From assembly GCA_013420905.1 (NCBI GenBank), contig JAAXNY010000012.1, forward strand, positions 434,001 to 498,000: 64,000 nucleotides of DNA, read 5' to 3'. Under the pieces are notes generated by a model. That model saw nothing but the letters and a program-made list of their open reading frames with translations. It was not told the DNA's origin and did no database searches. Below, one piece after another: positions 1 to 9,543 of the stretch; within the stretch, counting starts at the first letter, position 1; each line of letters opens with the position of its first letter. This DNA comes from Collybia mongolica. Taxonomy: Eukaryota; Basidiomycota; Agaricomycetes; Agaricales; Clitocybaceae. A program made the translations under genes and the position numbers.

Positions 1-37
1 CTTCGTGTCAATCTCTTGTGCATTAAAAATATGACAC

Positions 38-706
38 TCACTGCAGTGCCAGAGGATCTATGATAGTGATTTGAAGTGCAGAAGGGGAGTTTTCAACCTG
101 AAAACATGAGCTCGACTCTCTTTTTCACAAATTTTGAAAACTTACCAACATGTCCTCTGAGCCCAGCATGTCACTCGATTCCCCATATGAACCTGCTACC
201 AACTGTTTGGATTCCAGGTCAGATGGCTCTGGTGAAATTTTGAGTAAGTTTTCATTGTCCAGAGCTTCTGCCTTTGGTTTTGAAGTGGTGTCGCCAGCAA
301 GGTGGTTTCGAACCCACAAGGGGTAGTTCTTCGAAATCCAGTACTTCAATTTCCAATTGTCATCGCATAGTCGCAGGTAATGGAATCTTGGATCGTTTAG
401 GATTGCAGAATCCACAAACCTCACTGCAAAGCTATCTGCATCACTCCAAACTGTTGGCGCCAGTCCATGTTTGCGGAGTGTTGCCCAAAGACTTCGTAAT
501 CGTTGACCTTGCTGTGTTACCAGTGACTTTGAGACCGGGACGCCATCCTCTTTCTCAAGGTATATATGCGTGGTATTTGGCTCCAAAGAGTCGCAGTCGT
601 CATCAGGTGTCTCCTTCTCTGGACGACCACGTGTCTTCCCTTTCTTCGCGTTTCCATTTGTCGCACCCTTCTGAGCCCTCTCAAAAGTGTTCCACGAGCT
701 CTTCAT
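38..706 (-). CDS. Hypothetical protein near the CACTA transposase
   Basis: Two exons, 706-146 and 97-38, join across a 48 nt intron (donor GTAAGT, acceptor TTTCAG), giving about 206 aa. Without splicing the frame ends soon after the donor. The N-terminus is basic (KKGKTRGRPEK), followed by a middle section with LRLCDDNWKLKYWISKNY and an acidic C-terminus. From memory of the family, similar proteins occur next to Tnp2-type transposases in agaricomycetes, so I infer a second gene of the same CACTA transposon. No enzymatic motif is visible and the function is unknown. It is on the same strand as the transposase and about 1.2 kb beyond its 3' end. The ATG at 706-704 opens the frame; an additional upstream exon is possible. 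Confidence 0.5.
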
Positions 707-1416
707 CCAGAACTTGACATCGTCAAAGTCAGCATGTCAAAGTGGGGATGGCAGATCTTTTGTGGAGGGAAGGTGAGTCCAAGTTTGGTTGCTTGGTGCA
801 ATAGCGAAATTTGTAGGAGCCTGAGTCAACTTGTCGTTTATTTCTCTATTGGAAAACACTCATAAATCGACAGCATATACTCAAGTAAGAACTCACTCTA
901 TTGTCCGTAACCGAGTTTGCAACCAAATCACCTCCTCTTCCAGTGAGCGCTTCAATCCTTCAAGTTGTGTCTTCTCGTTTGTGGTCCGAGCCAGCATCAA
1001 CTCCAGTCGCATATATGAAGCATTACCAGAGCTGGTAAGGTCACGTTCTGTAGCCTGTCGTATGATATTGATAAGGTCCTCGGGTTTGAGGGTGGAATCC
1101 TGTTGAACACATGGCCAGCATCAGCATATGTTACAATGATCAGAAACACTTGCATATGGGGTAGTAACGCTCGATCCCATTGCTGCCGAGATCGATCGCT
1201 GATGATGATTTTCAGGGAAAGTCCAGTTTGCCGGACTGGATGCATGCATCAGAGCTGGATTGATTGCATTGAGCCCTGTAGAATGGCCAAAATCATTGGA
1301 TAAATGCAGCATTGGATGATGCGATGTGAAGGGGAAAAGCAGAGTGAAGGGAAAGTAAGGGGTAAAAAAAACGTAAAGTTGTATAAACAAACAAGGTCAA
1401 TTTCGAGACTGCTGCC
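707..1416. other. Intergenic, no gene recognised
   Basis: This stretch lies between two divergently read putative CACTA genes. Only short overlapping frames without recognisable content are present. It may hold their promoters; no clear TATA box was identified. Confidence 0.4.
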
Positions 1417-1884
1417 ATGAAGAACACACAACACAATGATCCCGCTTTTCTGGCTGCTGTTTGTGATGCAAACCTGGAGGTGCTCATCTCTAGTGGAAAT
1501 CCGCAGCTTGTACAAGCTTTCCAAGAACTCAATCAGCTGCGGTAACCACAGCTTGTTTTTCTGCTCTTGCTTTTCACGATGCTCACTCTTTCTGTGGATA
1601 AAATCAAGCGCTCATGAACGATTTGCCGAGTTTTTGACTCCTGGCACTGATCTTGATGCAGATACTTTGTTTGGACCTGTTCTTGGGACCCACATTTCTC
1701 CTGGCGGCAATCACCTCGTCTATCGTGTTAACCATCCTTCACCGATATCAGTAAGTCTTCTAATTTTTGATAGTTGACAAGATTTTTGAAACCATCTTTT
1801 CAACCCAAGGCCCGAGCTCAACAAGATTCTTCAGATGACACCCTCGTTGATATCAACATAAACACAATACATGAAAAAAAATAA
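1417..1884 (+). CDS. Predicted small spliced protein, unknown
   Basis: Three exons, 1417-1541, 1609-1750 and 1810-1884, join in frame across introns of 67 and 59 nt. Both introns start GTAA and end AAG; the splice phases (2, then 0) agree. The product is 113 aa, starts MKNTQHNDPAFLAAVCD and ends in a TAA 34 bp before the convergent end of the transposase gene. No domain is recognised. It sits inside the presumed CACTA transposon, so it may be a transposon accessory gene. The support is only consistent splicing and an uninterrupted reading frame, so a chance structure cannot be ruled out. Confidence 0.4.
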
Positions 1885-1918
1885 TTTATTCTATCATACA
1901 ATTTCGTCTCTGTTTACC

Positions 1919-3431
1919 CTATTGTACCATTTCATCATCATCCTCTTCATCAAACAACCCCTCTGTATTGTACTTCGCTAATTCAATGAGTGGGTGTCGT
2001 AATAAAGCAAACTTCTGAGTGTCAACAATTTTCCCCTCTGGGGTAACTTTCAGATCAGGGAACATAGAAACGACTGACTTGATCGATGTAATGGGAACCA
2101 CTCTGATCACCTCCTCGCCGTCCAATGCATCACAAAGATAAACAGTTTGGCTTGATTGGATTAGAAGGTTTGTGTCAGGGAGCGAGAACAAATTGACGAT
2201 GGCAACAGGATATTGCAGGTTGTCAAATTGTAGGTAAAAATAATACAAGACATTTGCAATGCGCATTTTCCCATCATATTCAATCTGGAATGATTATGAG
2301 GCAGTGCGGATGAAATAATAAAAGGCTTACCTCAACACACGATGTTCGACGAACAGCAGACCTGTTGCCAGACTCACACCACATAGACCGTGCCCGCTGT
2401 CCGTTTGGCAACTCCAAGCGTCCCCAACGAACAATTCCATTTGGCCAAGATAGATGATTTGGCCATCCAGCTTGTTGCCAGTATACCATCAACACGTTGT
2501 ATTCAGGATCTGCCATTGGTCGCGCTATGTTGTCGCGTCGTGGAAGAAGTGCATAACTATTTGGAAAGGTGTGAGCATAGATAGATTGCCTTCGCGAACC
2601 ATGATTGATGTCAAGTTTTGGATACATAGCCATGAGGGAGTTGATTTGTGCACGAAGCACTCCTCACTCTTCGAGATTTCGGAAGAAATCTTTGTCTTGA
2701 TGGATTTCCCGACCGAGATTGCCAATTGCAGTCTCCATTGTCCATTGGGCATAACAAGCAGGCGGACCAACACGAACTGTTTCGGGAGCAATGTGAGTGA
2801 GTAGATGTATGCTGTGATGTACAAAATGAATGCGTGATTCCTTTCGTTGATAGTAAAGGGCCTCAAAGTCTTTGACAAACTCTTTGAGAACCTTGTCACC
2901 ATCCTGGAGTCCCTGTCTCGTGATTATTGGTTGCTGGAGTACCTGAATTCCGGCAACTAATTTGCAGTAGTGTTCCCAGTACCGGAGGGGAAGGATGTGG
3001 CGAAGTAAAACAGGACCGAGACCATAGATATAGAGCTGAAATTCCCAGGCTTTGTACCCTGAGTTAATCTTCTCAGCGGGATTGCGAGGTGCACGTCCAA
3101 ATGATGAAGGAATAAATGGAATTGCTGCTTTGATAGTCTCGCCATGAGCTGTCCAGAGTTTCTGGTCCTTCAGAACTGCCCAGTCCCACATGGAGACGTT
3201 GTCAGGTGCATAATGTTTGATGGTGCCTCGCCACAATCCCAGAAGGAGATCAGGATCATTCAGAACAGAAAGGTGCATCAGATCCATCGTGAAAATGTTG
3301 GGAATGCCAAGCGTCGTAAGGCCAGAGAGGAGCGTGGGCTTGCAAAGTCCTGTCTGCAAGCGATACTTGTTATACTGAGTGGGGTTCCGTGCTGAAAGCA
3401 AGAGACGCAAGTTTCTTTCATAGATCGCGCT
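1919..3431 (-). pseudogene. CACTA/Tnp2 transposase, C-terminal part (split gene)
   Basis: This is the C-terminal half of a Tnp2-like transposase whose N-terminal half lies at 23335-24956. Reading on the minus strand, exon sequence runs 3431-2331, a 46 nt intron (2330-2285, GTAAGC...CCAG) follows, and the last exon is 2284-1919. Recognisable family features include DLMHLSVLNDPDLLLGLWRG and the later QWTMETAIGNLGREIHQ block, both typical of basidiomycete CACTA transposases. An in-frame TGA at 2664-2666 interrupts LEE-GVLRAQ; CGA-to-TGA is the likely cause. Removing Gypsy1 and one GGTAT copy rejoins both halves in frame; the full gene would be about 1010 codons. The gene is therefore doubly inactivated, by insertion and by nonsense mutation. 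Confidence 0.85.
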
Positions 3432-3436
3432 GGTAT
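3432..3436. repeat. Target-site duplication GGTAT, left side of Gypsy1
   Basis: GGTAT precedes the LTR start TGTAAGGG and is repeated at 23335-23339 directly after the LTR end CCCTTACA. Five bp is normal for Ty3/gypsy integration. Confidence 0.95.
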
Positions 3437-3884
3437 TGTAAGGGGAACTCCATTTCCGCCTTACTTCGCCGATCTAGCCTTACTTCGCCGAATCTCACTC
3501 CGCCAACTTCTACTTCGCCGATTCGCGACTCAGTCATCCCGCCGACTTACGATACAATTTCTCTGCTTACTTCGCGCTCACTCAATTACATTCACTACAT
3601 CGCACGTTCATTACCTATGCCCACACGCACCCCCACTCTCTACTTCGCGCGCAGTTCGCCGCCGGACTTCGCACTTGTTTGGACTATCAAGGGCACGGTC
3701 ACGTGACCTTCGCTAGCCCAACGCGTGTCGTCGTACCGCACCGGGAACGTGTATTTAATGTAGTACTAGGTATATAGCACACCCCCCCTGATGGAGGCTC
3801 CTCAGAGTATTCTCTTAGGATCCCCTCCTCAGCGTCGGCCCGCTCTACTAAGTTCGCGCGCACTCCGCCGGAGTTGCCCTTACA
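3437..3884 (+). repeat. Gypsy1 5' LTR (448 bp)
   Basis: Starts TGTAAGGGGAAC and ends TTGCCCTTACA, so its ends are inverted repeats (TGTAAGGG/CCCTTACA). A near-identical copy of equal length is at 22887-23334. It contains many CTTACTTCGCCGA-like short repeats near its start and a TATATAG box at 3771-3777. Confidence 0.95.
3771..3777 (+). promoter_or_regulatory. TATATAG box of the Gypsy1 LTR
   Basis: TATATAG lies about 30 bp upstream of CAGAGTATTCT (from 3803), a plausible transcription start. The same arrangement is in the 3' LTR (box at 23221-23227). The position is predicted from spacing only. Confidence 0.5.
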
Positions 3885-3886
3885 GT

Positions 3887-3896
3887 AGAATACTCT
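3887..3896 (+). other. Probable self-priming primer binding site
   Basis: AGAATACTCT begins two bases after the 5' LTR and is the exact reverse complement of AGAGTATTCT at 3804-3813 inside the LTR, near the expected 5' end of the transcript. No TGG-starting tRNA-type site is present next to the LTR. In Tf1-like elements the RNA 5' end primes reverse transcription this way. Confidence 0.6.
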
Positions 3897-5084
3897 CACC
3901 AGCAGAGACCGCGACCTCACCGCAGCCATTGCCAAATTCCGATCGGCAGAAACTGTCAGCTCCGATACAGAATCCGTCAAGACCGCGCGAGAATCGCCCT
4001 CTCCACCCTCCTCCAAACTAGAAGTGGAACTCCTACTCCGGCCGATGGACGCCGAAACGAGGATGGATAACATCGAACGAGACGTAGGAGATCTCAATAG
4101 GAAGGCGGAGGAACAAGCCGAGCAGCTTAAGAAGCTCACCGACAGCATCAACGCGCTGATCGCGCTCCAAACCACGGCTCCCCCACCCCCGGTCAATACC
4201 CCTGCACCCAGCGCCCCTGTAAATAATGTATCAACACCTCCCCCCGCGACCCACGTTAATTCGGGACGACCTTCGGCACTCCGGCAATCGCTTCCCGATG
4301 ACTTCGACGGATCGCGCAAACGAGGGCATGCGTTCATTAACGCATGTGAACTGTATATAAATCTTGTACCACACCAGTTCGCGGATGAAGTGACGCAGGT
4401 ACGGTGGGCGTACACCTTCATGAAGAAAGGCCGAGCGTATCTGTTCGCGGACCGGGCCATGTGATACCAGACCGCTACCGGGAACCCGAAGTACGCGACA
4501 TGGGCCCTATTCCGCGCCGACTTCGCGGTCAACTTCTTCGTGCAGAGCGAAGCGCAGCGGGCGATTACGAGGTTGGAAACAAGCAGCTACCACCAAGGAT
4601 CGCGATCGGTGGACGACTACACGGATGAGTTCAGGGATCTCATCGACAAGTCGGGATACAAGGAGGGGTTGACAATTGTGGTGAAGTACCGGAAGGGACT
4701 GAGTGGGGAGATTCAGTCGCAGATCGCGACGATGGCAGTGGGACGACCAGCGGACGATCAGCCGGAACAGTGGTATGTAGCAGCGATGAAGTGCAATGAA
4801 AACCGCCTCACCAACGAGGCCTTCCTGAGCACTAAACCGGCGGCTCGCGCACCTCCCGCACGCACTACCTCGGCGTTTCACGCACTACCTCGGCGTTTCA
4901 CGCACCGCCGCACTTCTCAGCCCCGACGCTGCAACGGATGGCGCCACCACCACCTCCGCCGCCCCCTGCTCTCCCTCCACCGGTTCCGATGGATGTAGAC
5001 GCGATGCGGAGCGCTCGAACGAACATCGAGACCTGCCACCGATGTAAGCAACCGGGCCATTTCCGGAAGGACTGCCCCCTCCGC
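3897..5084 (+). pseudogene. Gypsy1 gag, interrupted
   Basis: The frame is open from about 3895, soon after a TAG that follows the LTR. The first ATG is at 4045 (MDAETRMDNIERD), but upstream codons look coding, so the original start is unclear. A coiled-coil-like N-terminus, a proline-rich linker and a retrotransposon gag core follow, ending in the zinc knuckle CHRCKQPGHFRKDCPLR (C-x2-C-x4-H-x4-C, about 5035-5084). An in-frame TGA at 4462-4464 probably replaces a Trp codon. The exact 20 bp tandem duplication at 4861-4900 shifts the frame before the proline-rich stretch and the knuckle. Element A is inserted directly after the knuckle; gag resumes at 18406. Confidence 0.85.
4861..4900 (+). repeat. 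20 bp exact tandem duplication in gag
   Basis: CGCACTACCTCGGCGTTTCA occurs twice in a row. Because 20 is not a multiple of three it moves the downstream zinc-knuckle frame; with one copy removed the frame continues through the proline-rich linker into PMDVDAMRSART and the knuckle. Confidence 0.95.
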
Positions 5085-6302
5085 TGAAAGGGGGCTCCTG
5101 GGCTATAAGTGCGCTGATGCTATGTAATGTAGTCCTTCACACACACACACACCAAACCTAACAATCAACACACGAACAGTAGGAATCGCCTGTTTTGAGT
5201 TCGGGTTCAAGTGCTTAGAAGCACTAAGCTTTGAATAGTACTAGCCAAAGCCCTTTCCAATGATCTCTCAACGGGTTCGATTTAGACAAAAGCTTCAACA
5301 CAGGTTCAAAAACCTGCTAGGTATATTTATAATATCTCTCGATCCAATAGACTGAGTACCAAGTGTACGTTCAATTATTAGTGATCCCAAGCGGATCTAT
5401 AAGTCCAAGCGACTTATCAAACAATACAGTGCCAAGTGCACTAAGGCCAAGTGCCTAGTAATTCCAACGGACAATACGGTACTAAGTTCCAAGTGAACTA
5501 AGTTTCTTTAATTCTGTGGTTCTCCAATCAATTCCAATCAAGACACGTTGAAGCAATCCGATCCTTAATTCGGGCACGCAATAGTGTTTTAACAAATGTG
5601 ATTTGTATACTCTATAGTCGCGCGAAGTGGGGGCAAGATTCCTTACCTTGGCGCTACTCATCTACAGTCTATTTATAATGTACAAACTAAATATCATACG
5701 GAATTGTAAATTTTACACAGAACCGCGCTCCCACGCGCCAAGGATCTGTATTCAATACCGACGCGTCTACTACAGCTTGGCGCGCGCGCCACGCGTGCCA
5801 ATTATGTCGTTTACTGGTTACTTATCAAATATTGAAAGAGCGGGCTAAACTCTTATCAAGTCCCGACCGCGCGCTTTGTTATTTAAAACAGCGCGGCACT
5901 GTCGTTTACTCCCCCTGATTGTCCCGGTTGTTATTCACGGTGTCCCGTCGCTTCCGGTAGTTAACACCAAGTACCCCTGACTAGGATCGGGTTGTGCAAG
6001 TCCCGAATTTACAATTACTTCTCCTATTAATGATGATCCCCGGACTAATGATATCATACTACAACGGTTACTTATGAACTAAGACACCGAGGTTGTAACT
6101 GGGCATGGTGAATAGGACTAATAATAGACCGTACTCATAGTCCTCTGTACTGATAGTGTATTATCCATTAGACTAGTTCACTCTGATTAGCCGTCTTGGA
6201 GCTCGACTCTAATCCTTTATTACCACTTACTTGGTTATTAGAAATGACACTAATAGCCTTACTTGTCGACTTTATAAGTGCAAACAATTTCGGGCCCTAT
6301 CA
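5085..6302 (-). repeat. Element A 3' LTR (left copy)
   Basis: 1218 bp, starting TGAAAGGGGGCTCC and ending CGGGCCCTATCA. It is the 3' LTR because the polypurine tract lies directly inside it. It holds a cluster of CCAAGTG/AAGTGC motifs at about 5208-5490, which in element orientation is towards the LTR end. Confidence 0.93.
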
Positions 6303-6312
6303 TCTCCCCCAT
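6303..6312 (-). other. Element A polypurine tract
   Basis: On the minus strand ATGGGGGAGA abuts the LTR start TGATAGGG. It is conserved in Element B (36721-36730). This fixes the orientation of the element. Confidence 0.8.
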
Positions 6313-6754
6313 ACCACAAATGTAGACTGTCCTCAGTCTCTCTTTGCCGGCATGTTGGTCCAATACTTCGGGTCTGCACGCGTCTAATCTTTCAGTACAA
6401 TGTTACAACGGTTCCGCTTTTAGACAGGTAGGCGCGCGATGTTGGGATCGAGCCCAGAGGTTTTACTTCCCATCAGGATCGTGACAGCTATATACGTCTC
6501 CTGAGAGAGTACTTGACATTCGGACATCGCTTTACAGATATTTCAGTCATCTGGACATTTTTCTCGTTATGTTTCTGACACTTCAGCAAGAGATCGGTAC
6601 TCCTGTTTGTCTTTCAGAGCTTCGCAATGCAGGGTTGTGCGTTTTAAAAAGCTCACGTCCTTGCTAAGTTTTAGACAATTTGGACTTTATAGCCCATTTC
6701 TAAATCTCTTTGCTATCTGCATTGCTCAAACGCTCCAACTCTTTTCAAACAGAA

Positions 6755-7307
6755 ATGTCTTCCACTTCCACTTCACCTGCGGCGACATTGAGTGCTCCTT
6801 CAACAGTTGGGGTAAACCGTGCATTGAATACGCTACTGCCAAGAAGGGGAAGTGCAGCTTCAGTCTCACTCCCCAGAAGCGCGCTAGGCTCCGGGAGGAT
6901 CTGGGGCCTATGCTTGGTGTGGGCATTTCCAGTAAGCCATTTTCTTTCTGTCTTTTTGTTTACTAATGATTTTACATATTCTACTAGCGGTTGCTGAAGC
7001 CTATGCTCAGCTAGGCGACGCGGACTCTCTTGCCGCGGAGGTCATTCAGGCCGCTAACCGCGCGCTTGAAATGCGCAACTCCTTGTTGGCGCGCATAGTT
7101 GGCACCATCGGTAAGTTGTACGAGGAGGAAGGCCTGGAGGGCCTTCAAAACCTCTTGCTGACTACGCCAGCCACGGAGAGCGCTCTCCTCTTCTACGCGG
7201 ATTTCCAGAACCTCCCTTGGCCGCCCTTGGAGGAAGAAGCAGAGGTTGATGACGGTTCTTCGTCGTCAAGTTCCTCTTCGTCCGTGCCTGACAGCGAGGA
7301 GGAGTAG
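6755..7307 (+). pseudogene. Accessory gene 1 remnant in Element A
   Basis: The start MSSTSTS (ATG at 6755) is followed after seven codons by sequence that in Element B lies 1.4 kb further on, in exon 7. About 1.4 kb holding exons 2-6 and parts of exons 1 and 7 has been lost, and the joint puts the Cys-motif region out of frame. The last intron (GTAAGC...CTACTAG) and the last exon (VAEAYAQLGDADSLAAEV..., acidic serine-rich tail, stop at 7305-7307) are intact. The copy in Element B (37174-39130) shows the full structure. Confidence 0.85.
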
Positions 7308-8014
7308 CCGCGCCGCGCCCCCCCTATGTTTTATATATATATCTGTGTTTCCCTGGGCCCTAGTGCCCTTTTTTTTTTTTTTTTACTTACATATTCCCCC
7401 GCCTTTCGTTGGGCTTCAATTTTTTTTTAATTGAAGTCCAACACATGTCTTATATACAGTCCCCTGGACTTTAAACAATACAATTGGTTTTGCCGTTGTT
7501 CTATTGTCTTCATAAGAAAGCTTCCGCCCTTGCCCCGGCTACTTAAGTTATAAATAGTACGGTTTAATTCTGGTGCAATTCTCTCGATCATTAAGACCGT
7601 GGTGTGATCACTGACTTTTTATAGACAATCTATTTCAATCCTTGTAACCTTGGTAGGTTTTTTTTTTTTTTTTTAATCGGTTTTGCTTATACCCATCTCC
7701 CCCTCAACACTGATAACAACTGCCCCAGTTGTCATGCGGACACTGCCGCGCTCCACATGAATTTTTACGGAGCTCCTTTTTCGATTGGGCCCAGCATTTC
7801 AATTAGGCACGCGTCTCGGACCTGTTCAGTTGAAATGTATAGATTTTTCTGGGGGTAGAGCGCGCGCAATGAATGAGAGACTGGGTAGCGCTTCTCTAGT
7901 CATAGAGGTATAAAAAGGGGATTGGCTGTGCTTTCTGTCCAAAGACATCGCCCGACTCTATTATACTCTCTTTACATCGTTCTGTATTGAAGAACCAATT
8001 TCCTCTGCATCATT
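7308..8014. other. Spacer between the two accessory genes of Element A
   Basis: T-rich stretches and no coding content until the TATA box at 7909. It should hold the end of gene 1 and the promoter of gene 2. The same spacer is at 39131-39816 in Element B. Confidence 0.5.
7909..7916 (+). promoter_or_regulatory. TATA box of accessory gene 2 (Element A)
   Basis: TATAAAAA followed by GGGG lies 106 bp upstream of the ATG at 8015. The same box is conserved in Element B at 39707-39714, 110 bp before its ATG. It is inside the element, not in an LTR, and points away from gag-pol transcription. Confidence 0.65.
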
Positions 8015-9397
8015 ATGACTAGCCTCCCCAACTATCAAGACATCGAGAACTTCAAGATGGTCCAAGCTCTGTGGAACACCTTTCAAGCTCGTTTATCGAT
8101 GGACACCCTTGTTGAACAAAGGGTCAGCGTCCGGAAGTTAGGTGAAACCGCGGTACACTTTTTACCAATTTAACTTTTATACGCCGTTATCGTAACCAAC
8201 TTTTACAATTTACAGCTACTCCTGACTGAGTCCAAAATGGTTTTGACGGAGCGGTCCTGGCAGAATGTTATCTTTGGCGTCCGTAAAGCATTCCAGGGAC
8301 TACAACATGTATACCCCGAGTTACTTCAAGAGCCCGTCTACTGCAACATTGTGACTCTTACTGCCGCTATTCACCGTCACTGTGAAAAGCTCCGCACTGA
8401 GCACCTGTCTCAAACCGCGGTGCGTGCTTTTTACCTCATCTTGTACTGTACTGTTCTTTTTAAACCATGGTTTTCTGGTACTAGGTCCCTGCTACTGGTG
8501 GTGAAGCGGATGGTACCACTATTCCAGGCGAGGTCATTGCTGGCGGTGAATATGACGGTGACATTGAAATGTCTGGTACTGACTTGGTATGTTTCTTTTT
8601 AGCTACCGCGCTGTCAGTGCGCGACATACTCAATGGCGTCTCTTCTTTACTCAAGAATATGGTCATTGATTCCGGCGCTACGGCTAGTGCTGCTGTCTCT
8701 GGATCAGTGACTAGTCGTCTCCTTAGTGAAGGACCAATCACCCGTAGCCGCAAGGAGAAGGAGAACATTAAGGTTCCCCGTGTCAAAAGGACTAAGGCTG
8801 AAAAGGCTGCCATCAAGGTACCCATTCTTGTTTTTGCTCTGTCTATTACTTTGTTTCTTATTCCTACAGGACGGTAAGCGTTCCGAGCTCAATCGCGGCA
8901 GCACTCTTCGTCCCAAAAAGTGTACGAGGCAGGACACCCCGGATGAAGATCCAAAGGCATCTGCTGAGGGTACGTTTTCTAATAATAGATGGTTCTAAAT
9001 TTATACCAACTGTGCATCAGATACTCGTGTCTTTATTGACTTCCGTCCCTCCAAGGAGCACAATGTAGTCTTAGCGCGGGCGCGCTTGATTGCAGACGCG
9101 GGCGATCCCATGTCGCACACCAAGCAAGCCCTCGGTAGGATGCTCTTAAACTACCGCGCTGAGTTGGAGGAGATCAGTCATACAGTGTCCTTCTTATTGA
9201 AGCGTCGTGATGCCACTATGGACGAGGTTACTCGCCTCAACGGTCTAATGAACGAGGCCGCTCTGGAGGGGGGCTCTGACGAGGCTGCCACTGCGAGCAC
9301 TACGGAAGTCCATGACCAGGATGACAATGATAAGGAGGAGGTAGCTCCGGCTGACGTGCCCTTGCCCGAGGTTGAAGACGACTTCATATCTGCTTGA
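8015..9397 (+). CDS. Accessory gene 2 of Element A, antisense to pol, spliced
   Basis: Five exons (8015-8152, 8216-8419, 8485-8817, 8870-8969, 9021-9397) join with consistent phases across four GT-AG introns of 51-65 nt, giving 383 aa without internal stops. The N-terminus is MTSLPNYQDIENFKMVQALW. A lysine/arginine-rich segment (RSRKEKENIKVP then VKRTKAEKAAIK) at about residues 190-225 could be a nuclear localisation or DNA-binding region. The C-terminus is strongly acidic (DDNDKEEVAPADVPLPEVEDDFISA region). I recognise no known domain. The gene is convergent with pol, whose stop lies 147 bp away, and has its own TATA box. Element B carries the same exon structure but with an early stop. Function is unknown; an anti-silencing or transcription role is only a hypothesis. 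Confidence 0.85.
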
Positions 9398-9543
9398 GGA
9401 CAGTCCAATTAACTTCCTCTTGAGTTATGGTGTCCCTCCCCACGCTCCTTTGTATTACTGTCTTTACTCGGCTTAACACTGTCCTTACTACTTAGCTTAG
9501 TTGCTTATACTGTCTTTACTGCTTCTGTTTCCATACTGATTTA

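Noticed and set aside
5627..5848. 73-codon frame in the Element A LTR, repeated at 17730
   Set aside because: It is repeated only because it lies in the LTR. Its sequence is compositionally odd and it is not kept in Element B.
8591..8606. Possible 16 nt GT...TAG intron in accessory gene 2
   Set aside because: Far too short for a spliceosomal intron, and the frame is open without removing it.
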